DNA from: Austwickia sp. | GTDB lineage: Bacteria; Actinomycetota; Actinomycetes; Actinomycetales; Dermatophilaceae | NCBI GenBank assembly: GCA_016711265.1 | Contig: JADJTI010000004.1 | Location: forward strand, 496,001-560,000 | Direction of reading: 5' to 3' | Length of the DNA: 64,000 bases | In this document: one piece after another, positions 59,369 to 64,000 of the stretch | How the letters are laid out: each line of letters begins with the position of its first letter | Position numbering within the stretch: the stretch's first letter is position 1 | The notes under the pieces: model-generated | The model's database searches: none | The model's input: only the letters and a program-made list of their open reading frames with translations | Told to the model about the DNA's origin: nothing | Program-made: the position numbers and the translations under genes

Positions 59369-60225
59369 AGATCCTGTACATCTCCTCCGGTGATCACATG
59401 GATTACCAGAGCGACTGCCTTCTCATCGGACTGAAGGAACTCTACGGCCCTGAGATTGTCGACGTGAATGGGCACCCCTACCTCTACGAGAGCTTTCCCG
59501 AGACCGCAGTTCCGCAGCTCTACGGCAAGGGCATGACGATTGCCCGGGTGTTACCCAACGACGCCGTCGACCGGTCGGACATCGCACCGAAGATTGAAAG
59601 CCAGTACTTCGACCTCATCGTCTACGGTTCCATCTGGCGCTGCCAGGATTATCTGGACCTCGTGCTATCGGTGTACCCCTGCGAACGGGTGGCGTTCGTT
59701 GATGGCGAAGACGAGCCCTACCTTCACCCGCTTGCCGGCCTGCCCGTTCCCTATTTCAAGCGCGAACTCATGATCTGGTCACGCCCCGGGGGGGGCGTGG
59801 AATCCATCGGCTTCGCGATACCGAGCCACAAGACGAGCTTTGACACACCTAAGACTCGAGACCTCGCCATCTGTGACCCGCGCGATCGGTCTACCTACAT
59901 CTACGACACCGAGGCCGACTACTACCACGGCTACGCGGAGTCTCGCTACGCCGTCACCGTCAAGAAGGCCGGCTGGGACTGCATGCGTCACTACGAGATC
60001 CTGGCGAACGGCTGCCTCCCCCTCTTCTTGGATGTCGGCGGATGCCCGCCAGCCACCATGACCCATTTCCCCAAGGACGCGTGCCTGGAGCTACTGCAGC
60101 GGCCCCTGACACCCGAGACGTACGACGAATACGCCCCCCGTTTCGCCGAGCATACCCAACGCCATCTCACGACCACGGCCTTGGCCAAACGATTCCTCAT
60201 GACCCTGACCCCAGAGGCAACATGA
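59365..60225 (+). CDS. Glycosyltransferase-like protein, exostosin/CgeB type
   Basis: 286 residues from ATG at 59365 (ATGA overlap). MKILYISSGDHMDYQSDCLL is a GT-B-like N-terminal strand-loop, and YAVTVKKAGWDCMRHYEILA, NGCLPLFLDVGGCPPATMTH holds the E-I-L-A-N-G-C-L-P region seen in exostosin-like transferases. The middle (FVDGEDEPYLHPLAGLPVPY) is unusual. No membrane segment is visible. It overlaps the following gene by 4 bp. The transferase class is inferred and donor and acceptor are unknown. Confidence 0.6.
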   Translation: MKILYISSGDHMDYQSDCLLIGLKELYGPEIVDVNGHPYLYESFPETAVPQLYGKGMTIARVLPNDAVDRSDIAPKIESQYFDLIVYGSIWRCQDYLDLVLSVYPCERVAFVDGEDEPYLHPLAGLPVPYFKRELMIWSRPGGGVESIGFAIPSHKTSFDTPKTRDLAICDPRDRSTYIYDTEADYYHGYAESRYAVTVKKAGWDCMRHYEILANGCLPLFLDVGGCPPATMTHFPKDACLELLQRPLTPETYDEYAPRFAEHTQRHLTTTALAKRFLMTLTPEAT

Positions 60226-61574
60226 CCATATCCGTGGTCGCCAGGGCTGAGGAGGCTTCCCTGCCGCGCGAGCATCGCTTTCGGGTGGCCGTCGTGACCG
60301 ACTGGTCACTCGCCGCCCTCCCTCTCGCCGCTCTGCACGCCTTCACGGCGATCTTCTCTGCGGACGATCCCGTTGATCTGGTCTTCGCCACACCCCACCA
60401 GCCGACCGAGGAGGACGAGCAGTGCATCGGGGTGCTGTCCGAGGCGCTGGAGGGCCCCGCACCTGGATCGATCCTGCTCGAACATGTCGAGGAGCTGACT
60501 CACCGGCCGGCAGAGCTCCTGATCAGCCCCGATATCGATCTGAGCGTCACGGTGATTCAGGTGGCCCAGTTCGTCGCCGGCATGCACCGGATACGCCAAG
60601 CGCTGCCGAACCGTCCCGCGGGCGAGCAGACGATCGGTGGGCGGCGAGAATCACGAAGGGTCGCATCGCAAGACATCACGGTCGCCATTCCTGATACGTC
60701 TTCCAACGTTCATGCCCGCGCCTTTGATGAGATCGTCGAAACGCTCCAGTCCAGTTTCACTCGTATTGGCATGCGGCCGAAACTGGTATCCCACGAGATG
60801 GCCGCCCAGGACGCACCATCCGTGGTTGTCGCACCACACCTCCTTGACCCGAGAATTCTCGAAACCCTTCGACCGGACACCACCGTGCTCTACAACTGGG
60901 AGCAGCTGATCCGGGGAGGCACGGCCTTGGTGTCCCCCACACTGCGTGCCGCCATGTCCCGCTTCACCATCTGGGACTACAGCAGTGTCAATGTGGACGA
61001 TTGGCGAGCCCGTGGAGTCCATGCCATTCACGTTCCGCTGGGCTATGATCCGTTGCTGGAACGCCTTCCCGAGCTGTCGCGCGAACCTGATTTCGACGTG
61101 GTGCACGTGGGCTCGGTGAACAAACGGCGCATGGCGATTCTGGAGGCGCTTGCGGCACGCGGCTGGCGCGTTCACGCCGCCTTCGGTGTCTATGGCCGGG
61201 AACGGGACGCACTGCTGGCTCGGTCGCGTCTGGTTCTCAATCTCCACTTTTATGAGAGCGCACTGCTGGAGATTGCCCGGCTCTCCTACCTGTGGGCGAA
61301 CCGGAAACCCGTGGTCACGGAGATCGGGCCCACCACCAGTGACGACCTGGGAATGCGCGATTGGTGCCTGCACGCGCCCTATGAGGCTCTGGTAGAGCGT
61401 GTGGAGGAAGCCTTGCTCAATCCCCTCCGCACCGCGCGCATGACCGATGTCGCCTATCACCGGTTCCGCCAGGTCGCAGATGCCTCGATCATCCTCCAGG
61501 GGGCTCTGGAAGAGACCCCTGTATGGCGGGCCTCGTCTGCGCAGGCGGCTCCCGGAAAGGGTGGCTCGGGGTGA
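60222..61574 (+). CDS. Glycosyltransferase-like protein with CgeB-type C-terminus
   Basis: 450 residues from ATG at 60222. The N-terminal ~150 residues (FRVAVVTDWSLAALPLAALH, DDPVDLVFATPHQPTEEDEQ) look like a separate alpha/beta domain. The C-terminal part (IWDYSSVNVDDWRARGVHAI, VHVGSVNKRRMAILEALAAR and LNLHFYESALLEIARLSYLW) resembles CgeB and related spore or flagellar glycosyltransferases. It is third in the operon that starts with the epimerase. No membrane segment. Confidence 0.6.
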   Translation: MTISVVARAEEASLPREHRFRVAVVTDWSLAALPLAALHAFTAIFSADDPVDLVFATPHQPTEEDEQCIGVLSEALEGPAPGSILLEHVEELTHRPAELLISPDIDLSVTVIQVAQFVAGMHRIRQALPNRPAGEQTIGGRRESRRVASQDITVAIPDTSSNVHARAFDEIVETLQSSFTRIGMRPKLVSHEMAAQDAPSVVVAPHLLDPRILETLRPDTTVLYNWEQLIRGGTALVSPTLRAAMSRFTIWDYSSVNVDDWRARGVHAIHVPLGYDPLLERLPELSREPDFDVVHVGSVNKRRMAILEALAARGWRVHAAFGVYGRERDALLARSRLVLNLHFYESALLEIARLSYLWANRKPVVTEIGPTTSDDLGMRDWCLHAPYEALVERVEEALLNPLRTARMTDVAYHRFRQVADASIILQGALEETPVWRASSAQAAPGKGGSG

Positions 61575-61599
61575 GCGGTCGTGAAATCCCTTGACCATC

Positions 61600-61627
61600 T
61601 CAGGAATCCGCACCCCATGACGATCGG
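61600..61627 (+). promoter_or_regulatory. Variant sigma-28-like site before the methyltransferase
   Basis: CTCA (61600-61603) and GACGATCG (61620-61627) are 16 bp apart; the second -10 base differs (A for C/T). It is 21 nt before the start at 61649, overlapping the ribosome site region. Confidence 0.4.
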
Positions 61628-61648
61628 TACCACAACCGAGGAGGACGC

Positions 61649-62368
61649 ATGAGCGTCGTTGGAACGACCACAGCCGGTACCGAATCGATGGCCGCCAAGG
61701 GGCAGGAGTACTTCGAGTTCGAACGCCCCGAGGTCATCCGACTGATCCCACCTACGGCGCGACGCGTCCTGGACGTAGGGTGCGGCGCCGGGGCGCTGGG
61801 TGCGGCTCTGAAGCGCGAGCGGCCTGGTGTGCACGTCGTGGGCTTGGAGTACGTCGCCGAGGCCGTCGAGCGCGCTCGAACTCGACTCGACGAGGTCCAC
61901 CAGGTAGACCTCAACACGCTCGACGATCTCTTCGCACCGGAACCGTTCGACACCATCGTCTTCGCGGATGTCCTGGAGCACCTGCTGGACCCCGAGGCCA
62001 CTCTGCGCGCTCTCCTGTCGGTGCTTTCACCCGAGGGCTGCATCGTGGCATCCATCCCGAATGTCAAACACTGGTCAGTGCTCCTGCCCCTCCTGGTCAA
62101 CGACCGATTCACCTACACAGCGGCGGGCCTCCTCGATCGAACCCACGTTCACCTCTTCACCATGACCGAGGCGGTCGACATGTTCGAGCGGGTCGGCCTC
62201 GCGCACATCGCGGAACTGGAACTGGTCAACATGCCGCCCGAGGACATGGCGACGCTCGGTCCCCTGGTCGGCGCCGCTGCCCAGTACGGCGCGTCCGCAG
62301 ATCGGACTACGCGGCTCCTCAGCGTTTACCAGTACTTGTTCGTTGCCGCCAGGCGGGCGGCTGCCTAG
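61649..62368 (+). CDS. Class I SAM-dependent methyltransferase
   Basis: 239 residues, ATG at 61649 with GAGGAGG upstream. RRVLDVGCGAGALGAALKRE is the SAM motif I; VHVVGLEYVAEAVERARTRL, FDTIVFADVLEHLLDPEATL (motif II) and LSPEGCIVASIPNVKHWSVL follow. The overall pattern fits a sugar or small-molecule O/N-methyltransferase (UbiE/COQ5-like). The following gene is also a methyltransferase, so the glycan is probably methylated twice. Confidence 0.9.
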   Translation: MSVVGTTTAGTESMAAKGQEYFEFERPEVIRLIPPTARRVLDVGCGAGALGAALKRERPGVHVVGLEYVAEAVERARTRLDEVHQVDLNTLDDLFAPEPFDTIVFADVLEHLLDPEATLRALLSVLSPEGCIVASIPNVKHWSVLLPLLVNDRFTYTAAGLLDRTHVHLFTMTEAVDMFERVGLAHIAELELVNMPPEDMATLGPLVGAAAQYGASADRTTRLLSVYQYLFVAARRAAA

Positions 62369-62433
62369 CTCCGTCGGAGTCCCCCGTGTAGGAGCGGCAC
62401 CACGCCATCAACCACCTCAGAAAGTTGTGTCAC

Positions 62434-63051
62434 ATGCCAAGCGCATCCACGTACGTTCAGATTGGCGCCGGGGCGGGCGATCAAGACGCGCGGGCCGGCT
62501 ACCGGGACGGGTTCTCCGAATACGTCAAGTCGCTACCGCAGGAGTCTGTGGGCCGCATCGTCTTGGTGGAACCGAATCCCGTCAACATCGCCGGGCTCCG
62601 CACGTGCTGGGAGAGTTACCCCTGCGCCGAGATCCACGAATTGGGCATCGCGCCGTATCCCACGATGACGAGCGCCACGTTCTACTACTCGGAAAACGAT
62701 GGACCACACTTCCAGGTCATGTCGATGAAGCCCGACCACGTCACCAAGCACTACCCCTCCGACAGCCTCAAGACCATCACGGTTCCGTGCGTCGGCCTGG
62801 AGGACTTCATCCATGAGACCGTGGGGCCCGAAAAGATTGACCTGTTGGCTTTGGACATCGAGGGCATCGAGAAGGAGGTGGTGCTCGGCACGGATTGGGC
62901 AAGCATTGATTGCCGAGACCTGTCGCTCGAGTACATCCACCTCGGTGACGATCTGCAATTGCTGGCCAACCACCTCGCAACATTCGGCTTCCAGTTCGTG
63001 GGACAAGGCGTGGACCACAACGGATTCGACGTACTTTTCCGTCGCATGTAG
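62434..63051 (+). CDS. FkbM family methyltransferase
   Basis: 205 residues from ATG at 62434; an in-frame TTG at 62425 is less likely. GRIVLVEPNPVNIAGLRTCW is the SAM-binding motif with acidic strand end, and VPCVGLEDFIHETVGPEKID followed by LLALDIEGIEKEV is the FkbM signature (D-I-E-G). FkbM enzymes methylate sugar hydroxyls of polyketides, polysaccharides and flagellins. It is fifth in the plus-strand island. Confidence 0.85.
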   Translation: MPSASTYVQIGAGAGDQDARAGYRDGFSEYVKSLPQESVGRIVLVEPNPVNIAGLRTCWESYPCAEIHELGIAPYPTMTSATFYYSENDGPHFQVMSMKPDHVTKHYPSDSLKTITVPCVGLEDFIHETVGPEKIDLLALDIEGIEKEVVLGTDWASIDCRDLSLEYIHLGDDLQLLANHLATFGFQFVGQGVDHNGFDVLFRRM

Positions 63052-63166
63052 CCCCACGCACGGCACGAAGCCCCGACGCACGACCAACCCAACGACGCAC
63101 TCTGGGCACCGTGATGAGGGAACCAGGGGGTCCGATGATGAGTCACCATACCGTTGGGGTTGAACG

Positions 63167-64000
63167 ATGATCGTGTACGGCGTGCGCCATCACCCTGGGG
63201 ATGAATTCGCCGACCGTTGCCTATCCAGCATCGTGCGGTACGGCGGCAAAGACGCGCTCATCATCACCAGCGAAAAGGCCGACCCCGGGGAGGCCAACCG
63301 GGAGATCCTCGCGCAGGCTGCCGACGTGGCCGGCCTTGATGCCCTGGTGCTGATGGACGGCGCCATGGAACTACTCGACCCAGGCTTCACCTACCGTTTG
63401 GATCAGGCCCTGGCCATGGATCCGCCCCCCGGGCTGATCTGTTTGTCCGATGCCGACGACGACATCGATGACGCTTTCGTCATCCTGGACGCCGCGATGC
63501 TCGCGCAATGGCGTACCGACCCCTCGTTACCTGACGGCCGACCCGGATACAGCCAGCGGCTGCGAGAATGTGCGAGCGCCCACGATCGCCCGATCGCTTA
63601 CCAGCACTTCGGCGTCACGCTCAACCGCACCCACACCAGCACCATCGATCGCCTGAATCACGTCCTGGCGGCTGCGCGACAAGGCACCTGGGTGGAACGC
63701 ATCGGGGACGCGATGAGGCACCAGCGTCCCCGCGGTCATCAGAGCTCGTCGGGACATGGCGACGAGGGCGGCCTCCCGGCAAGTTCCATCGTTCCCGACG
63801 ACCGGCGGACGACGGCGTACCACGTGCCTGAGCGTCCGGAGCTGCTGTGTCATCTCCCGTCGGATGCCTCGTCGGTGTTGGTGATGGGGCACAACCCGCA
63901 GGCGGTGGCCGACGTCATCGTGCGCGCAACCCGAGCCCGGACCGTATGTGTGGCGACCCCCGGCGATCCGCAGTTCGACACCCCGGACCTCGATCTGGGC
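63167..64000 (+). CDS. Glycosyltransferase-like protein (partial, runs past the window)
   Basis: 278 residues are visible from ATG at 63167. The N-terminal ~200 residues (MIVYGVRHHPGDEFADRCLS, DALVLMDGAMELLDPGFTYR) have the shape of a small GT-A-like fold: strand, DALVLMDGAMEL in the position of a nucleotide-sugar site, and FVILDAAMLAQWRTD. A second domain begins at ~residue 238 (ERPELLCHLPSDASSVLVMG), typical of the start of a methyltransferase Rossmann fold, so the full protein may be bifunctional. Its gene follows 115 bp after the FkbM gene. The family of the first domain is inferred. Confidence 0.5.
   Translation, partial: MIVYGVRHHPGDEFADRCLSSIVRYGGKDALIITSEKADPGEANREILAQAADVAGLDALVLMDGAMELLDPGFTYRLDQALAMDPPPGLICLSDADDDIDDAFVILDAAMLAQWRTDPSLPDGRPGYSQRLRECASAHDRPIAYQHFGVTLNRTHTSTIDRLNHVLAAARQGTWVERIGDAMRHQRPRGHQSSSGHGDEGGLPASSIVPDDRRTTAYHVPERPELLCHLPSDASSVLVMGHNPQAVADVIVRATRARTVCVATPGDPQFDTPDLDLG

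Noticed and set aside
1..64000. CRISPR arrays, rRNA genes, riboswitches and prophage genes
   Set aside because: No regularly spaced repeats, no rRNA-like conserved stretches, no known aptamer pattern and no phage structural or integrase genes were seen.

Overview
The window comes from a high-GC, motile Gram-positive bacterium, most likely an actinobacterium. Reading frames are GC-rich at third positions, and GTG/TTG starts and 1-8 bp gene overlaps are common. The flagellar set has export gate, MS/C ring, rod, hook, filament and stator genes but no flgH/flgI (outer-membrane rings). No rRNA, CRISPR array or plasmid/phage backbone was seen.

Layout. 1-9.1 kb: housekeeping and accessory genes: a truncated AhpD-like protein, a GNAT acetyltransferase, a Tat-type NlpC/P60 hydrolase, a histidine phosphatase, a K+ uptake block (two trkH plus trkA), a TetR regulator divergent from a DUF1772-LysE pair, and a membrane-GNAT fusion. 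9.2-12.2 kb: lipoprotein, HhH-PHP protein, a tRNA-Glu/Asp/Phe cluster and a NUDIX hydrolase. 12.3-18.2 kb: a decaying zone with head-to-head remnants of a TMEM175-like channel and an iron alcohol dehydrogenase, a SnoaL-like gene split by an IS5-family element that itself carries an ISL3 element, a frameshifted VOC gene, and a second intact ISL3 element with a perfect 8 bp target duplication. 18.2-18.9 kb: a GntR/FCD regulator.

18.9-56.5 kb: a nearly complete flagellar/chemotaxis cluster, mostly on the minus strand. In transcription order: fliC, fliD, fliS, a fliT/flgN-like gene, flgK, flgL and a frameshifted tryptophanase-family gene; cheA, cheW2; cheW1, cheY, cheB, cheR; flgB, flgC, fliE, F, G, H, I, J, an NlpC/P60-SLT hydrolase, fliK, flgD, flgE; flbD, motA, motB, fliL; fliM, N, O, P, Q, R, flhB, flhA and a small membrane protein. 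A short plus-strand unit (cheX, cheY2, a cheX-like gene) lies between cheA and the fliC-flgL block. No methyl-accepting receptor, cheD, flgF/flgG, fliA, flgM, flhF or flhG is present.

56.7-64 kb: a putative flagellin glycosylation island: a GT2 glycosyltransferase, a UDP-sugar decarboxylase-like epimerase, two further glycosyltransferase-like proteins, two methyltransferases and a partial glycosyltransferase-like protein.

The most informative new observation is a recurrent promoter-like motif, CTCA-N16-GYCGAT, found by reading both strands of the gaps. It precedes fliC, flgK, cheA, cheX, flgB, flbD-motAB, fliM, two divergent glycosylation genes and, in weaker form, a methyltransferase and cheW1. 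It resembles a sigma-28 (FliA/WhiG-class) promoter and would place the glycosylation island in the same regulon as the flagellum. All function calls rest on reading the translated sequence; no database search was run.
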